From Varroa destructor (lineage: Eukaryota; Arthropoda; Arachnida; Mesostigmata; Varroidae): DNA of 64,000 nt. The DNA is taken from assembly GCF_002443255.2 (NCBI RefSeq), contig NW_019211460.1, positions 29,918,481-29,982,480 of the forward strand, in the 5' to 3' direction. Shown piece by piece: positions 50,688 through 62,393 of the stretch (position 1 is its first letter; the number at the start of each line of letters is the position of its first letter). The translations under genes and the position numbers were made by a program. The notes under the pieces were generated by a model. It saw only the letters and a program-made list of their open reading frames with translations. It had not been told where the DNA came from and made no database searches.

Positions 50688-51003
50688 CTAAACCATAAAC
50701 GTGTTGGTCAAGCAACGTGCCCTTGTCCATAACAGCACTTTGCTCACCGTTAATGATAATGGTCAGATGAGTTCGCATACTTATCACCTGCGCTAGGAAA
50801 CATTAAACCGTAACAACATTATAATCCGACGAGTACATAATATCCTTAGCGCATATCGTTATGGACACGCTTGTCACGAGCTTGTCAAAACACGAGCCCA
50901 TAACTGTCTATTTAATTGAACGCTGCAAAATTAAACTTTGGTTTGGGTTTTTGAAGCATCTTCTTTTGCGCATCGTCGTGCTTAATATTCGTGTCGTCCT
51001 AAG

Positions 51004-51203
51004 GCCACCACGCGGCAGTGGCCGGTCAGAGAGGCGGAACAAGTGCAAAAACCGAAATGGTTCGCAGAGAGTTTACCGGCAAGTGGAAAGGAACAATCCT
51101 CGACTCTCGTCGTCGTCTGGGAAAGGACGCCACGCTTACATCAAGGGGACTTACATACGGAAATAAGAAAGGTGGAAGGGATACCCCCCGGCGACGTGCA
51201 TAA
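51004..51203 (+). CDS. Tentative + strand terminal exon, basic C-terminus
   Basis: This is a GC-rich island open in all three + frames. The frame ending at TAA 51201-51203 (VAGQRGGTSAKTEMVRREFT, then GKWKGTILDSRRRLGKDATL) has the strongest purine-first codon pattern, and a canonical AATAAA follows at 51276-51281. A second frame continues to TAA at 51244-51246. Acceptors at 51003 or 51017 are possible. Upstream exons were not found, and the antisense strand is also open, so strand and frame are uncertain. Confidence 0.3.
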
Positions 51204-51275
51204 AGGACACGGTAAGCCGAGGCGAGTTGTCACAGGCACGCCATAAGAATGATGTAATGTTCATTTAAAGAACTA

Positions 51276-51281
51276 AATAAA
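51276..51281 (+). promoter_or_regulatory. Possible poly(A) signal AATAAA
   Basis: A perfect AATAAA about 75 bases past the first + strand stop of the 51 kb island. It is the main external support for transcription on the + strand here. Confidence 0.3.
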
Positions 51282-54200
51282 TTGTTGTTTTACAATCACT
51301 AGTAGGCGTAAGGTAAGCTCTGACCGCTTTCATGATATCCGTGGTTAGCAGATACCATGAACAGGACTAAGGGCTTTCTCGTCCAGGCTCTAGTTATCGA
51401 AACGCATGGGTAAACTTCTCATACGCTGTTACAAGCCTTTTGTATACAAGGCCTGAACAAATGAGCTCATCATACTTAGTATATTGTTGCAAATTGCTAA
51501 CGATGATGAAGTCATCTGTACAGAGATTCTCAGTCTACCTTTTAGACTTCGAAAACATATCAAATGGCAGAAACAGACGGTAGAATGGATTTAAAAATGT
51601 CCACAAGTACTCGTTATTCTTAGTAATCGTGAGAGCTGTCTACGCACAATAAGAACATTCTAAGTTCTACGATCGATTGACGCTACCACCAGTTAGCAGT
51701 TACTTTCGTTTTAATTTTATACGTACAATGGAGATGTTTGCCTCCAACGGGACGTATATATTACACTAGCTAGCTTTTCACAAATTATTTGGTACTGATT
51801 TTGTTGTTGAAACAGCAATCCAAGTCTCGCGAATGACTCGCAAATTTCACAACACAAAACAGTATATCCGTGCCTTAAATGGCGCCATTTTTTTACAAGT
51901 GTGTATTTTTCACTGACCGCCGATCTAAAATAAAATTCGTATAACCTCTAATGAGCTATATGGGCGTATACAATGGAAGTCTACCTGGAAGTTTCACTTG
52001 TTACCTAAATTTCTTCAACGATCGATTCACCTCAACTAACGTAACCGACCTGATCACTATGAAAAACCTTGTGCCTAGGACACTTTCTAGTATCAATGAA
52101 TGCCCCGCAAGAAATTAGCTATATCACCCGTCTAACTGGTGGCACAAGGACAACTCGATCGTGAAGAACTATCTGGCTCAATCATTCCTTTAGCTTGAGG
52201 ATTTGTAAACCTACGCCTAAACGTTATGAGAGAGCTTCAATTATACAGACTTAGAAGAACTACGTACTGTCCCTTGGAGCTTATACAAATCAATATAATA
52301 GTAATGATTAATCTAGATCTTATAGACTGGCAAAGAATTGTCCGTGTGTGGTTTCGCTGAAGAGCGATACCGTCCAATTCCGAAAATTTCCATTCCGACT
52401 ATTCCTCGTCAATAGATTTCGTCCTTTCATTCGGATAGCCTTGTTAATACTAATTCGAACTCAGTTTCATATTAATATTTTTGCGCTCTTGTCGTACTTG
52501 AGACCAGCTTTTATAGTGGTGCTGAGCTGAAGTCGACTTCCATAGCTGCTCTTAGGGACACGCGTTTTCATGCACGTTCGGCCTTTTCCCGGCCGCCAGA
52601 GGGTGCAGCTGTTTGCTGATTCGTCCTAGCAGCTCTCATTATTAAATATTAGTATTGTCTGATACAAGATGTTTTTCAAACAAGTTACAATCGAAATGAT
52701 AAAGGCACATTTATTTTGTCTACAGTAACTTTTCACGGGGAGAGCGCAGTTGACAAAGAGGATCTTCGCGCTCCCCGCACTTCGACTCTTTGGCTGAAAT
52801 GTTCTTTAGCTCCTTGTCCTACACAAATCAGCCTTCTGCGAACCCGGCACGTCAGTTAGGTCTTCAGCTTTTCCAGCTCCCATAAATTTGACTGGTTCTC
52901 CCTTGTCTAGCTTAGTGTTTTCTTTAAGAATGTTCTCTTTTCTCATTTTCCATTGGTTTATTTCTCATTATGAATTGTACGATCTGGATACCTATTCATT
53001 ACCCTCCTGACTTTCTCGTTGACGAACCTGTTTCGAAGTGTCCAAGGTTAGGCAGTAGGCCGGCGTATGCGTAGAGTTGTGTTCTTCGCCAGAGTCACAG
53101 TCGGCGCGGCTCCGTTATTTGTTTAGGGATTAAGTGGCTGTCGAATATCGTGCCCCACTAGGATCGCTCACGATTCGCTCATGCAGATGGACGCCTGCTG
53201 GAATGACGGTCACTCATAATATAACTGCTGCTAAGCTATGTGAAATCAAGCGTACGCGTAGCCTCATTTCGCATCATTTCCCGCCGCGGTTTCTTAAAAA
53301 AGCTCTCGATTCTATAACGCTTCTTTCGTCGATAACTTTTTCTTGCGCTCCCGACAATAGAACGCTTTTTCCGTGCACCGAACGTTATAGGCTGCTGTGT
53401 ATGATGTTTTATGATGGAAAATAATAATCGTAGATAGCACAAACAATCGACTAAACCTTCAAGGGCATGAACTCAAGATTATTGTTGGTAACGCATCAGT
53501 ACACCTCTGTTTTTTGAGAAGACTGTCAAGGTTGACACAATAATTAAATAATTCGGGCAAGACCAGTTAGGTTAATATCTCTTACTTGTCAAAGCACCTT
53601 CTAGCTATATCGCGTTACAAACTCCATGTATATAAAACATTTTGGTCAAAACTTTACTTTTATTTGCCAATATTATTTGAGCGAGTTACTTCCACAATAA
53701 CTTCAAGTTGTCCGCTTTTATAGCCCAATAAGCGAATTTAACTAACATATCTGCTGACCGGATCTCTTAGCCTAAACGTTTTAATGTACCCCTGACCTCC
53801 TAAAGGTCTCGTAGATGTCTTATTCGTTGCAGAAAAATTACCCTAAACAATTGATTGGATCAGAAGTCTGTATGCTGTAATTGGAACTTACGTAAGCTAT
53901 TCATCAGTCGGTGTTGAGGGTTATATTGCGACCACGACTAAGCTATATGCACTTGCTTAGCGTAGTTTCTTGTATCAGCACAAACAGGTACTACATTGCC
54001 TTACAATGGGCCAGCTCACCTTGACACTAGAACTACTTGAGCCTAAAGATATGCGTCACGCTGTCCTGCGGAAGTCTCTTACCACGATATGACTCGGCAG
54101 GTTCACTTTTAAACATTATGGAAAACTCAGCTAATAAATAACCAAGAGTTCGTTTTTACACTCTATCGCTCTCTATAAAAATTAGACTCAACCTGTTATG

Positions 54201-54937
54201 TTGAATTTAGCGCTCGAATCCTGATGTTATTCGGTTACCTGAACTGGAAACTACATGTCTGTTGATAAGTCAATTATGTTTCGTATTTACGTGTTTTACC
54301 GGTTGGGTACAACTGCCTGTATCATAGTGGTCGTTTTATGGTACATTATGTCGAATTACAGGTTTAGTTAAGGACTAGCACTATTCGTCAGACGTTCTAA
54401 ACAAATTGACCTTAAGCTGTATTCTGTTTCCGCTAGAAAAAACAGAAGTAGCAAGAAAGACATTTCGCGAGAGTGTTCGATAACCGAAGCTTAGCTATGA
54501 AAATTCGTCACCAACTAGCTAGCAGAGCTTGTTTGAGTATGATCATGTGTTTCAATAGGTAAATGTAAATATTTAATAATAAGATAAATATTAGGGATGA
54601 GTACGCCGAAGAGAAAACGATAGCTTGGCTAGTTCTTTAAAGGCCTTGCCTTTAAAATAATGCCTAAAAGCGTTCTCAAGCAGCCTTAAAGTGTCAACAA
54701 TGTCACCTTCCAGATGATCACGTTTATTAATATATTTTTTTTTTTTTAACTATCCCTACGGAATTAAGCTCCGAATCCTAGCGTGAAATAATTAAAAAAT
54801 CTGGCTTTTAACCAGAATCCTAAAAGTATCATCTTCTTTTTGTTGCTTCAAGTTCTGTGAGACCTGGCCAATAAAAGGTTAGGATAATGCAGTGTATTGC
54901 AAAACTCAATCAGGACTACAGTCTTTTCGTGTTACAG
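51282..54937. other. No supported gene
   Basis: Mostly AT-rich. Two GC-richer patches (52540-52900 and 53040-53420) carry open frames on the + strand, the longer one 96 codons at 53134-53424 beginning just after a TAA, but no splice-phase or motif support was found. A T run lies near 54737. Confidence 0.45.
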
Positions 54938-55057
54938 GCCAAGTCACTTCCTGTCAATTCGCTTTATAAGTCATCCGCACACTTGGCGCCTGCTACTCGT
55001 AATTACATTGTTTGCCGCTCTCCTAGCGCCGACAGCTGCTACAGCAAAACACCTTGA
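54938..55057 (+). CDS. Tentative exon, C-terminal if unspliced
   Basis: A strong acceptor (GTCTTTTCGTGTTACAG) is followed in phase 0 by 39 codons (AKSLPVNSLYKSSAHLAPAT, RNYIVCRSPSADSCYSKTP) and TGA. GC is clearly above the surroundings. An internal donor (C|GTAATT) would instead link it to the next tentative exon in phase 1. No family is recognised. Confidence 0.3.
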   Translation, partial: AKSLPVNSLYKSSAHLAPATRNYIVCRSPSADSCYSKTP

Positions 55058-55119
55058 ATGCCTCTGTTATTAGGAGCTTCACCTAAGGTTTTAACTCACA
55101 CCTTTTTCTGCGATGGCAG

Positions 55120-55455
55120 ACTTTTGCTGGACTATGATCGGGCGTCCACCTTCGCGATGTGAGTGGAGTTGACAGCAGTCGCTCTGGTCAAGGTGCCTTT
55201 GACTTTACGTCAATCTCTAAACTGATTTCTACAGGGACTGCCTTAGACGCTCGAAGTACAGGCTCAATATGGCTTCGGCTGGGTGTACGAATGTTTAAAA
55301 AATGTGCCACTAGACGGCCCAACTTAGTTCCGTCGGCGCATCCAAATTTGGCTTATATAATACCTGTGGATAATCAGTTTTGTTGTACCAATATGAATAA
55401 CTTAATTAGCCTAATTGGCCGAGTTGGAAATAGCTCTCTGTCGATGCGCCACTGA
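55120..55455 (+). CDS. Tentative two-exon gene end (gene C)
   Basis: Exon 55120-55158 (FCWTMIGRPPSR) lies between TTTTTCTGCGATGGCAG and the donor GTGAGT. After a 76-base intron, exon 55235-55455 follows the acceptor TGATTTCTACAG and encodes TALDARSTGSIWLRLGVRMF, later SLIGRVGNSSLSMRH, to TGA. Phases agree (1/1). Without splicing the second frame is also open back to 55141. An AATAAA lies at 55626-55631. It is coding-like but unrecognised. Confidence 0.33.
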
Positions 55456-55625
55456 CACAACATAGTGTCTGCCCTCCTAACAAGTGACCCTCATTTTTCC
55501 CCAGCCAAAAGTGACTTTTGGTTTCCGTTTCTTAAGGTACTGCTACAAAAAGTGTGACTGCTTAGGACGTTTAAAACACTGTCACGAAAACAGCCATTCG
55601 TGATCCGCACGCCTTTCCAAAGTGG

Positions 55626-55631
55626 AATAAA
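55626..55631 (+). promoter_or_regulatory. Possible poly(A) signal AATAAA
   Basis: Located about 170 bases past the gene C stop, a reasonable 3' UTR length, but the hexamer is common at this base composition. Confidence 0.25.
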
Positions 55632-58600
55632 TAGTTTTAGTTTCTTTCATGGGAGGTGCCACGCCCCTCATAGCCTGGCCACTGACGATTTAATAAGGTC
55701 TTCGGCCGCAGTCGACATCTTCCGTGCACAAGTTCATCTTTCTATATTACTGGCATTTAGACCTTTATTGAGTTTTAGGTTATTTAAAAATAACTCCGTA
55801 AAAAACCGCTAATTTTGTACTGTGGATGCTTTTTTTTATGAAGACGATTTGGCTAAAAATGTTTCGCGCATATTCAAACGCTTACCTTGGTGAACGTCGA
55901 CATGCATAGAAATTCTAATTTTAATATAGTACAGAGAAATACGTTGGGCTGTCAAAAATGGCAAGGGTTTTAGATCTTAAAGGTGACCGAGTGAATGAAA
56001 TAGTGACGAATATATTAACCAGGGTAAATACAGAGTCCTAATACATCGGTCGAGATAACTTAGCAGTTCGTTCAATGCAGGTTATAGGACGACCATTGCA
56101 CACACTAGCCCACTGCTACAAAGATGTGTGTGCATGAAAATCTGTTTTTCTATCTACATCAGCTGTAGATATGTCCACTTACGTCCATCTATGCTTCTAT
56201 AAGTCCATTTTTTCTGTCCGCTTTTTCAGTACTACAAGTGGCAGCGGCGTACCGAGTCGAAGATCACATAGAAACATGTGCCCAAACCGCTTCTTAAGGG
56301 CACGATGAAAACGTCTTTTCATAGGGCTTCCAGGCCGAGATTGTGTTGATATCAGCAAGATTTCAAACCAAATAGCCGATATTTAAGAAACGTTCCGAAA
56401 AAGAAGACCCAACTAATGCAGAACCTGTCTAATTCTCTTTGGGCTAATGTTTACCTAACAGTAGATTGCGCATAAAATCCGTGAACACACTGAAGCGCCA
56501 TGACTGCCATTTGAAGCATCTCAGGTTGGAATATAAAGCATATGCTTAATAATACGCTGCCGACCCTATCGACTACGATAATAATACGATACCATACGAA
56601 ATAATTTTCAGTTCTACAAATTCTCATGCGTTGGTAAAAGGCCTTCGTCATTGACCAATATAAATGAGGTGCCCTTGGTCGAACAAACTACGGCCTAGCA
56701 CGCACCAACATGGCAAAGGATCTTCTGAAGGACCATCTCACGTTTCATCCTGATAAGTAATCTACTGCCTCAGAGATGAAAGCAAAAATCGTTGCCATCG
56801 GTCGCAATGTTGAAACAAGATTGCAGCGTTATTCAACGTATTCTGATTCCGAATTAACATCTACAAACAACGATGCCGGGATCATCCCCCTGTAATAATA
56901 TATATTCATGCTTTAGGGGGTATTCTTTTCTTTTTCAGGGAGAGCGAGTTGTTTACTTAAAAACCAAGTAAGTGGACTAATTAACGCGATGGACTTGATA
57001 AGTGATACAGTATATGGCCCGTATTTCCGCCCGTATTATTTAAAAAAAGTTACACTGGACTAGTAAGGTTGCGTTTCTGAACGGCACTTCGTTCAATCAT
57101 ATCAGCTGAATATATTGCTAGACAGCTGTGCCGTACCGAAAATCAATCGGTAAATAATTTGTACTTCGCTTTTACTACCTAAGGTTTGCCACCTGCCGAG
57201 GTTCGCGCTAGCAGCATTGGTCTTCGCCTTGGCCTTCATTAGAAGTTTTTTCTCCCTTGCTTTTGTTACACTGCACGTATTCGATATATGAAGTTCTGTA
57301 ATGTCTATCTTATCTAGAAACCAGTCAAATATTAGTCAGATCAAATTAAAATAAAATGTAAAATTCAACTTATAATACATCTCTAACTGGCAAATCATGA
57401 GAATATATCTACAGGTCTAGGCGATCTCGAAGGCTATTTTTGTTGAAAGTCTATCATAGACTTAAACATTTCCTAATAATCACAACATAGATATTTATGA
57501 CATCAAACTAAGAGTTCAATAGATTAGGATAATTAGTTTGAAAAAAAAAACATAAATGACTGTTCTTATGATCTCCAGTCCTGCATCATCAGTTCTGTCT
57601 TTATGCCTATTAACCCCATATCGTCAAATCAACTGTGTTCCACTAGTTATGTTAACAAATTTCGCTGCACCCATAAAGCCGAACCTGGCTGGTCCCCTTC
57701 TGCCGCAGGACTGTCCCTTGCCGGTAGCCCTTTGACGTTTATAGTGGCAAAATGCGTCATTGTCGTTGCTGAGCTCAGGAAGGCCTTGACGCAAGCAAGA
57801 ACGGGTCTCGACCAATTTAGTTAATCACTTTTTTTTCGCTCCTGCTCTCTCCTTATGGGTATATGATGGATCTGTGATATGGGACGATAATGTTTCCACT
57901 TTCGCCTCTGAGGCTAGTTGACCTCAATGTATTAGAATCTCTGCGTATACAGGAAAATAATGGAGTCTAAGTCGGGATAATAATAATAATCACTATGATT
58001 TCCATACATACGTTATGTATTTGGTGGATCAATTAGTCGAGTTTAAAGTTGAGATCAAGGATTGAGCAGGAACATGGTGATATATCGAGATCTGAAGACA
58101 GGTGCATGAAGCGAAAGGACGGGCATCTATCATCTTCGTGTAGAAGGTACCAATAAAAACCTCAGCGGATATTAGCATTTTAACGTTGACGCCTTCTTGG
58201 TGTATTATATACTCACGTATTTTACGTCCACTTGCGTTCATCGTTTCCGGAGGTATTAGGCTAAATGGTTGAACTTGATGTTCTGCTTCGTTCGTGTTTC
58301 TGTAGTTTGGGAGACACTAAAAATAATTGCCTCTCATGCAGGGTGTCTCCAAAACGTTGAGGATTGTTTTTCTTATTGTGTCCATCTTATTAACAAAGGG
58401 ACGCATTTGCATTACTACAGATAAAGTAGTTAGCTTTTTGTAGAATGACTTCTTGCAACCAGAACTTCCAATCGATGTGAACCGCATAGGACGACATTAA
58501 AAAATTGTATGCATTTTTTTTGTCTCCTTGTACCATTTTTTGATTCTCAGAGCTCAATAAGATCTCTCCTATAAGTATCTAGGAAGGCGAAAGCTTACGC

Positions 58601-60843
58601 GCAGAGAATAAAATTACACTTATCTGTATATAATTAAAGATGCATATCAACGAAGCTCGAGCTAGGCACACTTCGTCTCCATGATTCCCGGACCCGACTA
58701 AAATGAATACCCGATTTGAGCTTTATCATAACATAGCGTTTGGTAACGAATGTGTGACTGTCTAAAAAATACAATGTTAATGTACAAATCTACAAGGTAC
58801 TATCGGGTTTTCACAGTTCGTATATACGACCCGAACACTAGCCCCCAGTGTGATGAGCGTTTTTTCAAGCGTTTAAATTCGCCACCTTCTACGAGCGGCC
58901 AGGCCTGCTCTTTTAAGTTAGCTGCTCAGTTCAGCTGCTACAACATAATGAAATTGACAGTGAAATCATCTTAGCAGGACATCTAAGGTACTATTCTATT
59001 GGCATGAACAGAGCTCGTGTTCACGCGTCTGAATGCCTGGTAGTTATCTGTCGTTACTAACAGGACCTGTTCGTTGTTGGATTCCGCGTGACTTCGTAAC
59101 CTTCGGCATCTGTAGAAGTCATCGAAGATGCTAAAAATGATACTATCGTGCTTCTCTGCATCGGGACACACCAGCGCCGAGCATTCAACTGCAATCCAAA
59201 TGCGAAGTTCAACATGAAGTGATGACAAATCGATGTTGTTAGACAGAACGGGGTTTGGCAAGCACATGGGTTCATCACTGGGAAAGGATGATGCAGGTTG
59301 AGACTGTATTATCCACCAGAGTACCCAATCGATTGGCGTAGACACGCTTGGATGAAAGCGTATATACGTACTTCAACGTCGTGAAAATTAATTCTAGCCG
59401 CAAATTTGCATACAACAGTAATAACTGTGTTTACTTCGCGCAAGGCTGGAGCCTGCTTCATGAAGTTTTCTTTAACGAGCTAATTCCTCGCGGTGCGCTG
59501 ACTACAACACTGCCGGGTTTGATTTATTACATTCGCGAGCTAACGTTTTGGTTTGACTACTCCATTTCAGCAAATTGAATGTTAATTGAAATTTTATGGG
59601 AAATTACTAATCGTTATAATAGGTGTAATAAAATTTAGTTAGTATCGATAATTAAATCTAAATTAATAAGATAAATTAAAATTTTCTATCCTAGACGCTA
59701 GATTTGATCTCTTTTTTGAGTTCGTCGGGACTTTTATTAACACGGATATCTAACAAATGCGTTGAAATATCAGATAGGACTGGGGTAGATTATCTGCGAG
59801 CGAAGTAAAATGTCGATAAACTACAGCTTAATTTCGTTATACATGAGGTGTTTACTAAAATCCATTGCCTTAAGTTTACGAACCAATTTTATTGAGAAAA
59901 ATGCAGCGATTCTCAGTTTATCGCATTATGGAGTGAACACAGAAACATATGTTTCTGTGTTTGTATAAATAAAGCTTCAGCGTCCCCGTAACTTCAAAGT
60001 AACCGCACATTTTTGCCAGGACTTTGTTATTGATGGGATGGCTGGAGACTCGTGTTCTATGACACGTTCTAGGGGAATATAGCAGGATAGAGTAGTTTTT
60101 CTTTTTTGTTAAATCTCCCAAAAGGACTCTGAAAGCATTCTCCAATTTTTGTTTGTTTTTAATTGAACCGGATTTTCGACCAAGAATCATTAGAACGTAC
60201 TTATCCAAAAGCATCATAATTTTTATGGTTTCTCTGATGGGACGGTGTGATACGACCGCTGCAAAAATGCATTGACATCAGCTCAAGCATCTTAATGTGA
60301 AGTATCTTGAGGTGAATAGTGCAGTTTTAAATTTCATGAAGTATCTGATGCTCCTTTATCATATGGGTTTTGGCCTCCATTCGAACGGGCTCTGTTTAAA
60401 TTACAAACGAAATACGTATTATCGCATTCGTATCGACAAGACGAGAATGTTATGGTAGGCGAGGCCTAACGAAGGCTTCAATTCTTATTCACAGACAACC
60501 AAAACATCATAGATTTTCTAAATGTACGCTCATGAGCTTTTGACTAGCTGCTAGGTTTTTTCTCGGTTATTTGAACATTTTTGTGTGCTCTACAGTGATC
60601 TAAAAGTACTCAGAGCTGATTATGATCGTTCGCCATGTCGAAAGGGCAATTATTTACATTGAGCCCTTCTTTGTGACTGACTTTGTGCGTGTGTTAGATT
60701 TCTGTTAGAAGGCGCTGCAGGCGCCAGAATCACTTAAGGAAAAGCATGGAACATTGCTCCACCGGTCCACTTTTTATCGAAGCTTTATTTTCCATAACTG
60801 TCTTCAACGTAGTGATCGTCTGCTAAGCTAAACTGCGCCCATC
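55632..60843. other. No supported gene
   Basis: The stretch contains chance-length frames only, the longest a 120-codon minus-strand frame at 58983-59345 that abuts a 76-codon + frame at 59348-59578. Both have coding-like composition but no splice or motif support. A GC-rich patch at 57580-57825 is open on both strands. A 26-bp palindrome lies at 59936-59961. Confidence 0.4.
59936..59961. repeat. Perfect 26-bp palindrome
   Basis: The half-site AACACAGAAACAT is followed without spacer by its exact reverse complement. A perfect 26-bp palindrome is very unlikely by chance in 64 kb. It suits a dimeric DNA-binding protein or a cruciform; it lies in no supported gene. Confidence 0.95.
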
Positions 60844-61116
60844 ATGGATAACAAAAAATACGGATCTTCCTTCATTGAAATGGTAAGAGAAATATGGTAG
60901 GATGCAATAAAAGAATGGCAGTAACTAGTGCACAGCATTGCATTGAGTCATTTTAAACCTCCTTTGGTTCTGATAGGCCGCAAAGAAGAAAGTGTGGCCT
61001 AAATACTGGGTTAAGGATGTAGCGCAAAACGCATGTCGACATTAATTTGCCAGCTACATTAACACCGCCTGGTTGGGCACAGCATAACGACACGTAGTCT
61101 GCTCGGAAGCCAGGGA

Positions 61117-61151
<35 letters not shown>

Positions 61152-62393
61152 GTCTGAAACGACCTTAAAAACTGTGTCGGCTCCATTTCAAAGATACTGC
61201 TATAGCTAATGATAACAGCCAGATTCACACAGGAAAGGCGGCACAATGAACAGGTACTCGCCAGGCTTAGGTACCCTATGTCTTACAAGAGAAGCCCCAG
61301 AGCATACAAAGAAAACAACCTTGGTAACTAAGAAATCGACTTTTCATTGGAGAATCTTACCCCTTCGCTTTTGCATTGCTGAAAAGAAGAGCTAGGTACA
61401 GGTGCACACGAAGTACAGAAGGAAGGTACGGAGTTGGATTAGATCGAAGTCGAACCAAACGAAGCTGTCTGCAGTGATCAAAGAAAAACGAGCATGCAAC
61501 AAACGGAAAAACACGTTTAAAGCAGACGCAGCAGTTCTTCCGCCTGAACATCATATCGAGCTATAAAAGCCGGTACTAACCGACGTCTTCCAAATTAATT
61601 CAACCTCTAACGCTCATATAGGAACGACAAGTGTTGGACTGGTCCTAATGGCTACTATTGCATTGAATCCAACGAAGGGCGCCTAGATCTCTTAACATAG
61701 CAGCGGGTTACTTCCACTTAATATTCAGGCCTACTGAAAGTGGGGTAGTGTCGTGCTCTCACCGGACATAAAACCGCATCATGGCAAGCCCGCGTTATAT
61801 GTTACTTATGAGGCAGTGCCTATAATGCTGCCCAATCTCGATATCATTCCCACATCTGTCCAGATACCATGGCAGTCAAGTTATAATATTTTTAATAAAA
61901 CGGCGAGTGCCTACCGTGCAGCACGTGGAGCAAACGAACAAAGAAGTGCTATTCATGGTCACGAAAAGATTTCGATGTATACCACGTATAAATATACTGC
62001 TTCGTGTAAATTATATATAAAGCTAAGCCCAAGTGATTAGACGCCCGAGCTAGCAAAAAACTGCTACGTTCAAGTACCTTGCTTCTCTAACGATCAAGGT
62101 AAACCTGGATGAAAAGACAATTGTTAAGAAGCAACAAAGAGATAACAAGCCATTTCTTTAAACGAAAATTTAGTGAAAGACTAGTGAGTCACGACATAGC
62201 GCATTAATACAATGATACTTATTAGACTCATTCTTTGGGTGTCTCCCTTTCAGGGACTGCCACCAGTCCGCCAATTCTACCGGTGCGTCAATCGATCGAA
62301 AGAACGCAGGCGCAGTTCCCTTCAGACAACGCTTTCTCTACCGTGCCATATTACGATAGAACATGTAATCGTGAAGCAAACAATTCCAATTAA
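60844..62393 (+). CDS. Tentative four-exon gene of ~160 codons (gene D)
   Basis: Exons 60844-60882, 60977-61018, 61741-62005 and 62254-62393 join with agreeing phases (0, 0, 1). Exon 1 starts MDNKKYGSSFIEM and ends at GTAAGA. Exon 2 (AAKKKVWPKYWVKD) follows a good pyrimidine tract. Exon 3 reads LSPDIKPHHGKPALYVTYEA and YNIFNKTASAYRAARGANEQ. Exon 4, after the strong acceptor GTCTCCCTTTCAG, is GC-rich, reads SPPILPVRQSIERTQAQFPS and ends TAA at 62391-62393 just before an A run. The donors of exons 2 and 3 are weak. No family is recognised, and exon 4 is the best-supported piece. Confidence 0.35.
61119..61147. repeat. (TA)14 microsatellite
   Basis: About 14 TA units inside the second intron of tentative gene D. 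Confidence 0.95.

Noticed and set aside
58983..59345. 120-codon minus-strand frame starting with GTG
   Set aside because: Coding-like codons, but no ATG, no splice support and no known motif; the length is within chance.
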